DNA of 64,000 bases from JBGQAS01 sp963699305 (GTDB lineage: Bacteria > Chloroflexota > Anaerolineae > Anaerolineales > Anaerolineaceae), in the NCBI GenBank assembly GCA_963699305.1, contig OY969431.1, forward strand, positions 620,001-684,000, given 5' to 3'. Positions 46,557 to 55,900 of the stretch are shown here, in pieces. Every line of letters starts with the position of its first letter. Positions within the stretch are counted from its first letter, which is position 1. Made by a program: the position numbers and the translations under genes. A model generated the notes under the pieces. The model worked only from the letters and a program-made list of their open reading frames with translations, ran no database searches and had not been told where the DNA came from.

Positions 46557-47559
46557 CTTCTTTAGACTCCTTTGATGAAGGATATCCTTCTCCAACCCCA
46601 TCTTTATCTTTCAGAAACAATTTCATTGTTAATCGGGTACCTTTTCCTTTTTCTGATTCCAGTTTCATTTCATCCACACAGCGCTGGATATTGACGAGCC
46701 CCATCCCAGCTCCGAATCCAAGTTCACGGATTTCCTGTGTGGCGGTTGAATAACCTGGTTTCATCGCAAGGGCAACGTCCGCAATGCCGGGACCATCATC
46801 ATTCACACGAATGGAAATCTGATGAGGTTCGATCTCTACCCGTATATCTCCACCATGCTCAGCATGAATTATCAAGTTCATTTCCGCTTCATAAACTGCA
46901 ATTCCAACCCGGCGCGAAAGCTGTGGATTTGCACCCATTCGTACGAGTGCTCGTTTAATATCTGAAGAGGCCTCACCGCCGTGATTGAAATCGCTGGGGG
47001 CAATCGAATAACGGAGGATCAAACTGGTGCGCTTGGATTCAATGTCTTCAAATAAATGGCTCGCTCGATAGCGGCGAAGCTCTTCTGCATGATAATCTTT
47101 TTGTAATGCTTTTAGCAATCCACTGGTGACATCACCTTTAGTCAGTATGCCTGCAAGTTTATTATCATTATTTATAACAATAAGTCTCCCAACCCGCGTG
47201 CTGACAAATAGTTTTAACCCCTCAATCACGGGATCTGTATTTTTAACCGAGATTAATCGAGGAGTCATATACTTTGTTACTTTGGCTTCCAGGTCTGCAT
47301 TTTTAAGAGATTTAATGAGATCCTCAAGACTTATCACACCAAGAATCGTGTCATCTTTTACGACAGGAGCACCAGAAATTCGTTTCTTCCGAAACACTTC
47401 CAACACATCAAGCATGAACATAGTATCCGAGACAACTATCGGATTATGTGTCATTACTTCATCGACACGCAGCTCATACGCAAGTTCTTCAACGCGGGTA
47501 ATGCTTTCCGCTTGTTTGTCGGTTATTAATTTACCTGTAAATCGTTTTGTATCAGCCAT
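46534..47559 (-). CDS. CBS-pair protein fused to an anti-sigma-factor-type ATPase
   Basis: A 341-residue fusion. Residues of about 30-150 are two CBS domains (VMTHNPIVVSDT...ISGAPVVKDDTILGVISLEDL, then KYMTPRLISVKNTDPV...GRLIVINNDNKLAGILTKGD), which usually bind adenine nucleotides. Residues of about 190-315 are a GHKL ATPase of the RsbW/RsbT type (NLIIHAEHGGDI, NDDGPGIAD, LGFGAGMGLVNIQR). The C-terminal 25 residues are charged and disordered-looking. The layout suggests an energy-charge sensor controlling a protein kinase or anti-sigma activity. No sigma factor or STAS antagonist is in the window, so the partner is unknown. Confidence 0.85.
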   Translation of the reverse strand: MADTKRFTGKLITDKQAESITRVEELAYELRVDEVMTHNPIVVSDTMFMLDVLEVFRKKRISGAPVVKDDTILGVISLEDLIKSLKNADLEAKVTKYMTPRLISVKNTDPVIEGLKLFVSTRVGRLIVINNDNKLAGILTKGDVTSGLLKALQKDYHAEELRRYRASHLFEDIESKRTSLILRYSIAPSDFNHGGEASSDIKRALVRMGANPQLSRRVGIAVYEAEMNLIIHAEHGGDIRVEIEPHQISIRVNDDGPGIADVALAMKPGYSTATQEIRELGFGAGMGLVNIQRCVDEMKLESEKGKGTRLTMKLFLKDKDGVGEGYPSSKESKEDESAANN

Positions 47560-47577
47560 TGAGTTTATTATTGACGA

Positions 47578-47946
47578 TCATGCGCAATCTTTTTCCACCG
47601 GCATTTCCAAACTTGGTAAACCAGCGCGATGCAGCCGTCCACAAAGTTCAAACATCCCGAATGGTGAAGTGATAAGAGGAATTTGTTCGTCATTTCCCAA
47701 ATCGATGGTTTCCTGGGCTGGATTTTTACCGCGTACAAATACTATTGCAGCGACATCCGCCATTTGGGATGTTCTCACAACTTGGGGATTGCACAAACCA
47801 GTCAATAAGACCGCTTCCGGTTGGATGGATGCCAGAACATCACTCATGAGATCGGCTCCGCAACCTCCTTTGATCTCACGTGTTAAATCAACTTCGGGGG
47901 TTAATAATTTACCATCAACAATATTAATCAGTTCTTCAAGATTCAT
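47578..47946 (-). CDS. DRTGG-domain protein (first copy), head of the hydrogenase operon
   Basis: A 122-residue single-domain protein paralogous to the one at 46.2 kb. It shows LEELINIVDGKLL, IKGGCGADLMSDVLASIQPEAVLLTGLCNP, and VAAIVFVRGKNPAQE. It is the first gene of the long minus-strand run that continues to hypE, and it faces hisS across a 110-base divergent promoter region. The ligand of these domains is unknown; the position suggests a regulatory input to hydrogenase expression or activity. Confidence 0.8.
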   Translation of the reverse strand: MNLEELINIVDGKLLTPEVDLTREIKGGCGADLMSDVLASIQPEAVLLTGLCNPQVVRTSQMADVAAIVFVRGKNPAQETIDLGNDEQIPLITSPFGMFELCGRLHRAGLPSLEMPVEKDCA

Positions 47947-48016
47947 TTTCCGTCATTTCCAATTAAGTGAGGTAATTTTACCTTATCCTCTCTATTAAAA
48001 GAGAAGGTTTAAATCA

Positions 48017-48025
48017 TGCTACAAT
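48017..48025 (+). promoter_or_regulatory. Extended -10 element upstream of hisS
   Basis: TGCTACAAT combines a TGn extension with a near-consensus -10 hexamer (48020-48025) about 30 bases before the hisS ATG. There is no good -35. The same 110-base gap must also hold the promoter of the hydrogenase operon on the other strand, which I could not place with confidence. Confidence 0.4.
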
Positions 48026-48056
48026 TTATTTAGAAAAATAATTCTCTGGAAGAAAA

Positions 48057-49328
48057 ATGAAACAAATAATTCAATCCTTAAAAGGCACACGTGATTTTTA
48101 CCCGGAGCAGATGGCTCTCAGAAACCACTTGTACGATTCTTTAAACAAAATCTCCAATTTATTCGGCTATCAAGAATATGATGGTCCGTTCCTTGAAAAA
48201 GTGGAACTTTATGCTGCCAAATCCAGTGATGAATTGGTGAATCAGCAATCCTTTGTATTCGCAGACCGGGGTGGCGAGATGATCGCTTTGCGACCTGAAC
48301 TCACACCGTCATTGGCTCGCATGGTAGCTCAACGTCAAAATGAATTAACTTTTCCATTGAGATGGTGGTCGTTTGGACCATTTTGGCGCTATGAGAAACC
48401 CCAAAAAGGTCGTGCCCGGGAGTTTTTCCAGTGGAATATCGATTTGATCGGTGCGGATTCCCCGGAAGCAGATACGGAGTTGATTGCTATCGCTGCACGT
48501 TTTTTCCAAAAGGTGGGATTAACACCCTCCCAGGTGAAAATTTTTATCAACGATCGAAAATTGATGGATCGGGAAATACTGAATCTGGGAATTTCAGAAA
48601 CGCTCAAGCCTGGTATTCTCAAGTTGATTGATCGCAAGAGGAAGATGCCTACTGAAAAATGGAATCAAAATGCAATTGATATCGGATTAAATACTCAGCA
48701 ACTTAACGAATTGAACAGTTTGTTGAGCGATATGAATTTATGGAAGAAATCCCCGACATTGAAGCGTATCTTCACATTGTTGAAAAATGCGGGAGTTGTC
48801 GAATTCTGCGAATTCAACCCGGAGATCATCCGCGGGCTTGATTATTATACAGCAGTCGTTTTTGAAGCCTTTGACATGCAGGAAGAGGGAAGGGCAATCC
48901 TGGGTGGCGGACATTATGACAATCTGGTCGCTTCAGTAGGCGGAGAACCTCTCCCAGGTGTAGGGTTCGCAATGGGAGATATGGTAATTTTACAAACGCT
49001 TGAAAAGTACAATCTTCTTCCAACTCAAAAGATGAACGAATCTGTCATCGTCACCGTATTTGACGATGAACATCTGGAGAAATCTTTTACAATTGCTTCG
49101 GAATTGAGAGAATCTGGATTAAGGACATGTTCATATCCAGAAGCGGTTAAACTCGACAAGCAATTCAAGTACGCGGATCGGATGGGAATCCGTTTTGCAA
49201 TAGTCATAGGACCAGATGAAGAAGCTCAGGGTGAAGTAACCGTAAAAAATCTGGTAAATCGGCAACAGGAAAAAATAAAAAAAGCTGATTTGTCGCGTCG
49301 ATTAGTGGAACTGCTTGAAAACCATTAA
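48057..49328 (+). CDS. hisS: Histidine-tRNA ligase
   Basis: Charges tRNA-His. The 423-residue protein is a full class II synthetase: SLKGTRDFYP opening, motif 1 region (YDGPFLEKVELYAAKS), motif 2 (FWRYEKPQKGRAREFFQW), the histidine-specific RGLDYYTAVVFEAF, motif 3 (GGGHYDNLVASVGGEPLPGVGFAMGD), and a C-terminal anticodon-binding domain. HisZ paralogues lack the anticodon domain, so this is the true synthetase. Its cognate tRNA gene follows 27 bases later on the same strand, so the two are probably co-transcribed. Confidence 0.97.
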   Translation: MKQIIQSLKGTRDFYPEQMALRNHLYDSLNKISNLFGYQEYDGPFLEKVELYAAKSSDELVNQQSFVFADRGGEMIALRPELTPSLARMVAQRQNELTFPLRWWSFGPFWRYEKPQKGRAREFFQWNIDLIGADSPEADTELIAIAARFFQKVGLTPSQVKIFINDRKLMDREILNLGISETLKPGILKLIDRKRKMPTEKWNQNAIDIGLNTQQLNELNSLLSDMNLWKKSPTLKRIFTLLKNAGVVEFCEFNPEIIRGLDYYTAVVFEAFDMQEEGRAILGGGHYDNLVASVGGEPLPGVGFAMGDMVILQTLEKYNLLPTQKMNESVIVTVFDDEHLEKSFTIASELRESGLRTCSYPEAVKLDKQFKYADRMGIRFAIVIGPDEEAQGEVTVKNLVNRQQEKIKKADLSRRLVELLENH

Positions 49329-49355
49329 GGCGTGTGATACAATCCTGCTGTTCAT

Positions 49356-49428
49356 GGTGGCTGTAGCTCAATGGCAGAGTGCCTGACTGTGGATCAGGAT
49401 GTTGCGGGTTCAACCCCCGTCAGCCACC
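49356..49428 (+). tRNA. tRNA-His (anticodon GTG)
   Basis: A complete cloverleaf. The acceptor stem is 49357-49363 paired with 49421-49427, T8 and A14 are in place, the anticodon loop CTGTGGA gives GTG, and the T arm has TTCAACC. The extra G at 49356 pairs with C73 at 49428, the G-1:C73 identity element recognised by histidine-tRNA ligase. The 3' CCA is not encoded. Confidence 0.97.
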
Positions 49429-49432
49429 CCTT

Positions 49433-49468
49433 AGAATAACCGAGCCTTGTGTTCGGTTATTCTTTTTC
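49433..49468 (+). terminator. Rho-independent terminator after hisS and tRNA-His
   Basis: A perfect 11-bp stem (49433-49443 with 49453-49463) and a nine-base loop, followed by four more T residues. It lies four bases after the tRNA and would end a shared hisS-tRNA transcript. Confidence 0.9.
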
Positions 49469-49548
49469 TATTTACTGTAAAAAAATTGACGATTGAATAA
49501 GCTTGCTTTTTTTACACGACTGTATCATAATAAACTTAAAGGATTGCA

Positions 49549-50292
49549 ATGGAAAAGCAACATATTTTAGTTATTGATGATGACCAAGTTGCACGGATGC
49601 TCATCCTTAAAGTTCTCACCATGCGGGGTTACGAAGCAGTCGCGGCAGAAGATGGAGCACAGGGATTTGCTCAACTAGAAAAACGCCGTTGGGATGCTGT
49701 CATCCTTGACCTGGATCTTCCGGATATTCAAGGTTTGAATCTTTTAAAACAACTTTTTGAACAAAAACCGGACTTGAAAGTAATTATCCTAACTGCACAC
49801 GCTACTCTCGATTCAGCAATCCAAGCGCTAAGGTTTAAAGCAGTCGATTATCTCCTTAAACCTGCTACACCTGGCGACATTCTAAAAAGCGTTGAAAAAG
49901 CCTGCAAGGCAGAAGAAAGCTCTAACAAGGATCTTATTGCAACTTCAGCAAGTATTCCGACATCTAAAAAACAACAAGTTATAAAGCTAAACAAAACTGT
50001 AAAGTATGATTACAACCGAAGAAAGTTGGACAATGGGGATAAATTAGTTTATTTAACCAGTACCGAAAATAATATATTTAAATACCTTTTAGACAAGCAC
50101 AATGAAGTAATCACCCACTCTGAAATTGTTGAATATGCTCATGGGTATCAAGTTGACAAAGATGAAGCAGCACGTATCCTAAGACCAGTGATTTGTCGGC
50201 TCAGGATGAAATTAGAAAAAGTCTCCGGGGGAAATCAATGGCTTCAAAATGTACGGGGAAGTGGCTATTTACTGGAAATTCAACGGGAATAA
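49549..50292 (+). CDS. Response regulator, receiver domain plus winged-helix DNA-binding domain
   Basis: A 247-residue regulator. The receiver (residues 1-120) has the acidic pair in VIDDDQ, the phospho-acceptor Asp54 (ILDLDLPD), and Lys102 in DYLLKPATP. After a linker, residues of about 150-245 form an OmpR-type winged helix (LTSTENNIFKYLLDKHNEVITHSEIVEY, ending VRGSGYLLEI). The receiver looks NtrC-like while the output is OmpR-like, an unusual combination. It converges on the sensory operon with a four-base gap and is the only evident DNA-binding output near those sensors, so it may serve the hybrid kinase. That pairing is inference. Confidence 0.9.
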   Translation: MEKQHILVIDDDQVARMLILKVLTMRGYEAVAAEDGAQGFAQLEKRRWDAVILDLDLPDIQGLNLLKQLFEQKPDLKVIILTAHATLDSAIQALRFKAVDYLLKPATPGDILKSVEKACKAEESSNKDLIATSASIPTSKKQQVIKLNKTVKYDYNRRKLDNGDKLVYLTSTENNIFKYLLDKHNEVITHSEIVEYAHGYQVDKDEAARILRPVICRLRMKLEKVSGGNQWLQNVRGSGYLLEIQRE

Positions 50293-50296
50293 GCGC

Positions 50297-51244
50297 TCAG
50301 GATTCCCAATATATATCGCTTACCGAAACATCAGAAGGACTCAACCAGGCAAACCAACCTTTTGAGTATCGCTTATTCTTTGTAGGTTTATCAAAACCTA
50401 CCAGGAACATGCTTAGTCCCAACAGAGCAGCGCCGATCCATTGCACTACAGACAGTTGCTCCCCAAGCCACACATTGGCAATAATTATTGTTGTTAATAA
50501 TTCGCCCAATCCTAATATCGAAGTCTGAAGTCCACCCAAATGTTTTATACCCATAAATAACGTTAACCGGGAAGCAAATACAATTACCGCCATTCCAAAT
50601 ATTGGCAACCAGGAAATCTTAAAAGAGGGGATATTCCTGTCAAAAAGAAGAAAAGCGATTATTGTTGTGATGAACATGGATGCCAAAGTATAAAATGCAA
50701 CGGTTGGAGCAGGTATTTCGTATAAAACCCGTTGATTAATAATTAAATGCAACGCATAGAAAATCGCTGCTCCAAGCATCATGACAACACTTAGAAAATC
50801 GACATGACTATTATTTATCGCCAATAATAAATAGATCCCAGGGATGGATATCAATAAACGGATCAATGTCATCCAACTGATTGGCTGACGGTCTAAAAAA
50901 AGCCAGAATGCCACAAAGAGGGGATAAAAAGAGTAAAGTAATTGTCCGATGCTTGCTTCGATTCTGGAAATTGCGATGTAGTAGAGGATGGAACCAACCC
51001 CATTGAAAAGTCCTGCTAGACCACAACCTACCAAACCAAGAGGGTAAATGTACAATAGTTTCCGTCGAAATGCAAAAATTACCATGAGGAGCAACAACGC
51101 TGCTGCACCGGAACGGAATGCAACGAGGAAGAGCGGTGAAAAACCTGCATTGATTGACAGCTTTCCAAAAATAGGAGAAAGCCCCAAGAGAAAGGCTGAC
51201 GCCAATCCAGATAAAATACCCCTAAGCTTGCGAGAATCTTTCAT
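50297..51244 (-). CDS. EamA/DMT-family membrane transporter
   Basis: A 315-residue integral membrane protein with about ten hydrophobic helices arranged as two EamA repeats (first GLASAFLLGLSPIFGKLSI, second VMMLGAAIFYALHLIINQRVL). Members are mostly amino-acid or metabolite exporters. It lies four bases after the threonine-synthase/receiver fusion, so the two are co-translated; an export role for the product of that enzyme is attractive but unproven. It is the last gene of the minus-strand sensory operon. Confidence 0.88.
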   Translation of the reverse strand: MKDSRKLRGILSGLASAFLLGLSPIFGKLSINAGFSPLFLVAFRSGAAALLLLMVIFAFRRKLLYIYPLGLVGCGLAGLFNGVGSILYYIAISRIEASIGQLLYSFYPLFVAFWLFLDRQPISWMTLIRLLISIPGIYLLLAINNSHVDFLSVVMMLGAAIFYALHLIINQRVLYEIPAPTVAFYTLASMFITTIIAFLLFDRNIPSFKISWLPIFGMAVIVFASRLTLFMGIKHLGGLQTSILGLGELLTTIIIANVWLGEQLSVVQWIGAALLGLSMFLVGFDKPTKNKRYSKGWFAWLSPSDVSVSDIYWES

Positions 51245-51248
51245 GATG

Positions 51249-52937
51249 TTATTTAATTAACGCTTTTACTTCTTCAAGTAATTCGTCACTCCGCAAATCC
51301 CCCTTCTGTAATAGGCTTTGTATATGCCCTTGCAACCGTTGTTTCTCATCGATTGTGAGTTCCTTGGCGGTTAGCACAATAATCGGTATTTCTGCCGTAG
51401 AGGGATCCTGTTGCAAAATATCAATCACAGAAAATCCATCGACTTCGGGCATCATCAAATCGAGAATAATAAGGTTAGGGCGTTCCTTCTTAATTATTTC
51501 AATCCCTTCCTTACCGTTCACAGCTTCAAATAATGAGTAATTCCCTTGAGTGATAAGAATGCGTCGTATTAGCCTGCGGACATCCAAGTTATCGTCCACG
51601 ATGGCAATTTTTGGGAATTTATCTATGGACACGTTACTTAATGCAGCCAATAAACCATCCTCCGGGCTATCTTCCATCACCTGGGTGGGTAGAGATAACT
51701 TTTCGGACCAACCTTCGCCAAGAATATTCCGGTCAGTAGGCATTGCATGCCCTGAGCAGTTGATCACAATCGTTTCCGAAGGACGGATGGTACCATCCCG
51801 GATTAATTTTATTAATCCAGCAAAGGCTACAGCAGCTGCAGGTTCAACGGATAAACCCTCCATTTTTGCAAGAAAATGCATACTTCGAAAGGCATCTTCA
51901 TCAGATACGCTGCTAAATGTTCCGCCAGATGCGTTAAGCATATTCTGGCGAAGGAGCGTATATGCTCTCCCGGGGTTACCTGTTGCCAATGTATGGATCA
52001 GTGTACGTGGAGACTCAATTGGAATTGCTGTATCATGGTCTTGAACCCATGCTTGTACCATGGGGGCGCAACCTTCTGCTTGGATGCAAGCTATTTTTGG
52101 TATTCTTTCAATAAAACCCATTTGTTTTAATTCCGAAAATCCTTTGAGTACACCAAGAGGTCCTATCCCTCCACTCACTGCCTGTATATACCAATCCGGT
52201 GCATGCCATGTCGGGGTAGAACCCCCTCCAGGTTTTTTATCCGGAGGACCTAGTAACGCTGTTAATTGTTCCGATATTTCAAATGCGATTGTCTTAATTG
52301 ATTCAACTGCAGGAATACTACGGGTACCAAGGTCATAATAAATTCCTTTTTGTTTGGCAAAAGCTTCTGCCAATTCCTTTGCCTGATCGTATGTGCCTGT
52401 AACTTTGATGACCTGAGTTCCGTATAAAGCCACTTCACGCATTTTTGCAGCAGGGACATGACTGGTGAGAAATGCCCATAGGCGGATTCCGGCCCGTGCT
52501 GCAAAGGCGGAAAATGCCAGAGCGACGTTTCCAGTAGACGCGATAACAAGCTCGTTGATACCGGCTTCTTTTAATGCAGCAATTGATATTGCAGCTTGCC
52601 GATCCTTAAAAGACGCTGTAGGTCCTTGGCGTTCATCTTTTATAAGTAAATTTGAACTCCCCAGCATCATTCCAAGATTAATCGCGCGAATAAGGGGAGT
52701 ACCACCTTCACCTAATGAGAAATCAGGAATTAATGAACGGATGGGAAGCAGTTCCCGGTATCTCCAAATATCAAATGGGCGACCCGGCAGGAGCAGGGGT
52801 AATGAATGAGATATATTAGGGTAATCATATTTCGCTTCCCTCCAAGTACTTCCGCAATTGATACACGCAGAAACACTTGCGATATACGGTGTTTGGTGTC
52901 CGCAATCAAGGCATCGAACGATAAAATGTGAAGCCAT
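51249..52937 (-). CDS. Threonine-synthase-like PLP enzyme fused to a response-regulator receiver domain
   Basis: A 562-residue fusion. Residues 1-30 hold a zinc ribbon (Cys9, Cys12, Cys25, Cys28), seen in the archaeal/short threonine synthase branch. Residues of about 45-420 are a fold-type II PLP enzyme with the cofactor lysine Lys111 in GPTASFKDRQAA and the phosphate loop STGNVA. Residues 443-562 form a receiver domain: IVDDNLDV, phospho-acceptor Asp493 in ILDLMMPEVDG, LTA, and Lys545, though without the usual KP. The frame is continuous, unlike the frameshifted neighbours. It lies 15 bases after the hybrid kinase gene, so the kinase may phosphorylate it and control the enzyme. The PLP domain could use a substrate other than O-phosphohomoserine. 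Confidence 0.88.
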   Translation of the reverse strand: MASHFIVRCLDCGHQTPYIASVSACINCGSTWREAKYDYPNISHSLPLLLPGRPFDIWRYRELLPIRSLIPDFSLGEGGTPLIRAINLGMMLGSSNLLIKDERQGPTASFKDRQAAISIAALKEAGINELVIASTGNVALAFSAFAARAGIRLWAFLTSHVPAAKMREVALYGTQVIKVTGTYDQAKELAEAFAKQKGIYYDLGTRSIPAVESIKTIAFEISEQLTALLGPPDKKPGGGSTPTWHAPDWYIQAVSGGIGPLGVLKGFSELKQMGFIERIPKIACIQAEGCAPMVQAWVQDHDTAIPIESPRTLIHTLATGNPGRAYTLLRQNMLNASGGTFSSVSDEDAFRSMHFLAKMEGLSVEPAAAVAFAGLIKLIRDGTIRPSETIVINCSGHAMPTDRNILGEGWSEKLSLPTQVMEDSPEDGLLAALSNVSIDKFPKIAIVDDNLDVRRLIRRILITQGNYSLFEAVNGKEGIEIIKKERPNLIILDLMMPEVDGFSVIDILQQDPSTAEIPIIVLTAKELTIDEKQRLQGHIQSLLQKGDLRSDELLEEVKALIK

Positions 52938-52952
52938 TGTTAAAGAGAAACC

Positions 52953-55900
52953 CTACTTTTGTTTCTTACGGCGTTTTAGTGCATCTTCAAGGGATCCCAA
53001 TAGATCGCTTTCTTTCATCATTCCCTTAGTAAGCATTTTTTGACCAAATTCAGCGAGAAGTTGTGATTGAATAGGAGTCAGATCAGCACCCGTAAGAAAT
53101 ATTATCGGAATGCCTTTAAGGCTTGGATCCGATTGGAGCATTTCAAATAAAGTAAATCCATCAATATCTGGCATGAATAGATCAAGGATTATGGCGTCTG
53201 GAGGATTGGTATGGACTTCTTCCAAACCTTCTTTGCCACCGGCTGCTAGATGAATGGAAATATTTTCCTGGCCAGAAAGCATTTTTTCAAGCAAACGTAA
53301 TTCTTCCTGGTCGTCATCGATAATCAAAACCTGCTTTGTTTCACCTTTTTTATCAATTCGTTCTATTGCATTGAAAAGATCTTCTTGGAGGAAAGGTTAA
53401 CCAAATAATCAGCAGCTCCCATTTTGAGTCCCTTTTCTTTTTCCTCGACGATACTGCAAATAATGATTGGGATCTCACGAGTATCCGGATCTTCTTTCAA
53501 TTCCTTCAGTACTGACCAACCATCCCGTTGAGGCATCATGATATCCACGGTTATGGCAAAAGGATGAATTTTCTTTGCAACATCCAAAGCCTCTTCGGGA
53601 TTGGTCAATGTGTAAACATCATAACCATGTGGTTTTAAATAGCGTTCATACAAACTGAGAATATCGGGATTATCGTCAATGGCTAAGATTACACCCCCTC
53701 CTGCTGGTGCCTTTTCAAGCACTTTTACTAATGCTTCTTCAACAGGGAGGGTAAAGAAGAACTTGCTCCCTTTTCCAGGTTCGCTTGAAAGCAAACCAAT
53801 TCTCCCACCATGCATCTCGACAATGGATCGGCTGATTGATAGACCAAGCCCTGTTCCTCCCGCTTTTCGTGTTGGAGAATCATCCACTTGGCTAAAAGGT
53901 AGGAATAGCTTCACCCGGTCTTTCTCTTCGATGCCAGTCCCGGTATCAGTCACAGTAACCATCATCTCAGGTTTTCCGGTGGGGCTGAGAGTTGTATTAG
54001 CCTCCACAACAATTGATCCGGACTCTGTAAATTTAATCGCATTTGAAACAAAATTGATGATCACTTGCCGGATGCGTGTCTGGTCGGCATTGACTAAGGG
54101 CAGATCAGCTGATACTTTTTGCTCCAATTTTATCGGTTTGTCTTTGATTAAACCTGTCGCGGTAGAAAGGGCACTGGATATCAAGTCACCAATATTAATC
54201 TTTGCATATTGCAATTCCATCTTTCCAGCTTCGATTTTGGAAAGATCAAGAATATTATTAATCAGGCTTAATAAATGTTGACCTGAATTATAAATTGCAG
54301 TCAAATCCTGTGATTGTGTATCCGTTACAGGACCATCAATGCCCTTCAAAATGACCCTGGAAAATCCAATAATGGAGTTCAAAGGAGTACGCAATTCATG
54401 GCTCATGTTAGCCAAAAATTGGTTCTTAATTCGATCAATTTCATGCAACTCGTCAACTGCTTTTTGCGACAACTCATAAGCCTTCGCATTTTCAATTGCA
54501 ATGGTAGTTTGGTCGGCTAGAATTTGTAGCACTGCCACTTCACTTTGAGTAAATGCATTTAATGCATCGGATTGAATATCCATTGCACCGATCACACGTT
54601 CTCCGGATTTTAACGGTAATCCTATTTCAGATTGTGTTCTAGGGAGCAGGGGATTTGGAATAAATATATTACTCGCCGAAACATCGTTAATAATGACAGA
54701 ATCACCACTTTTAGTTACTGATCCAATTACAGAGTTTGAACCCACTTCTACTTTAAAACCATTTGATTTCATCTCTTGCCCGGCATCTCCAGTTGCCTCT
54801 TGCACCAGTGCAATAGAACTTGTTTGGTCGATCAAATAAACAGCAGTATGGTAGAAATTGAACCTATCCCGAATCTGATTAACTATCCGATTCAGCAATT
54901 GTTCAAGGGAGAGGGTGCTTGTGGTATCTCTTGCAATTTCCGCAGCAATTTGGAGCTCGAAGGCACGATGCTGTGCTTCCCGGAGCAAGCGTTGTCTTTC
55001 CAAAGCGATGGAAATACCATTTGCCGCTGCTTTCATAATTCGGATTTCATCAGAAGAGAATTCAACGGGCTCATCAGATGCAATCAATAATAATCCGATG
55101 AAGCGTCCTGCACTCCAAAGTGGGATAAAACATACTGCAGATACACCGATTTTATTAAGGACTAATTTCGACTGTTCATCGATTTTATCCGTGGTCTTAA
55201 TATCCTTGATCATCAGGATCTCTTCCGATAGGTTGTATAACATCGGAAGGTCGTAAATTGAAAGCAATGTGCCGGTTTTTTTGGCACCGCCTTTTAAATT
55301 TTCATCTGCAACGAATTCAAGACGTGTAATATTTCCGGTTGTAAATGAACTCGAAGTTGCGAGAATGACACGACTCGCAGTTTTCGGAAGGATGTTTTCT
55401 GTAACCAATTCAACAAGATCTGAAGCGCTGTTTGCTTGCGCAACACCTGTGGAGATTTTGTACAATAAACCCGTCTCTGCCAATGAATCCTGAGTCTGTT
55501 TAAAGAGACGCAGGTTATCAACCGCAGTGGACATCTGATCCACTAATGGAGGATAGGTCCTTAACTCACGACTACCGAAATGATGGCGGTCTTCGCAGAA
55601 CATGAGAAGTATGCCGATTTGGCGCTTTCCAGTACGCAACGGTAAAATCGCCATTGCACCTACATGTTGCTTGGCTAGCTCTTCTTGGATTTTTTCAGGA
55701 ATTTGGGGGTCTACAAGTTCGTCAAAAAATTCGGGTTCTTGCCGCGTAAAGAAATTTTCGTATATCGGATTAGGATATTCATCTCCGATTTTCAACGGAG
55801 GAGTTCCACGACCGCTGTACCAATTGGCTGCTACTTTAATGCTAATAATTTTATCGAAAGGATCGCGATCGAAAAGGACCAGGATTTCACGGTTGATGGA

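Noticed and set aside
47126..47998. Open frame of 290 codons on the plus strand
   Set aside because: Antisense to the CBS-ATPase and DRTGG genes, runs into the hisS leader, and is Ser/Thr/Ile-rich with no domain.
52953..53327. A separate single-domain response regulator gene
   Set aside because: Its frame continues upstream into DYLVKPF...DLFNAI of the hybrid kinase receiver once one missing base is restored, so it is the second receiver of that kinase.
53679..54281. Open frame of 200 codons on the plus strand
   Set aside because: Antisense to the HisKA/HATPase part of the hybrid kinase; low-complexity Ser/Pro-rich translation.
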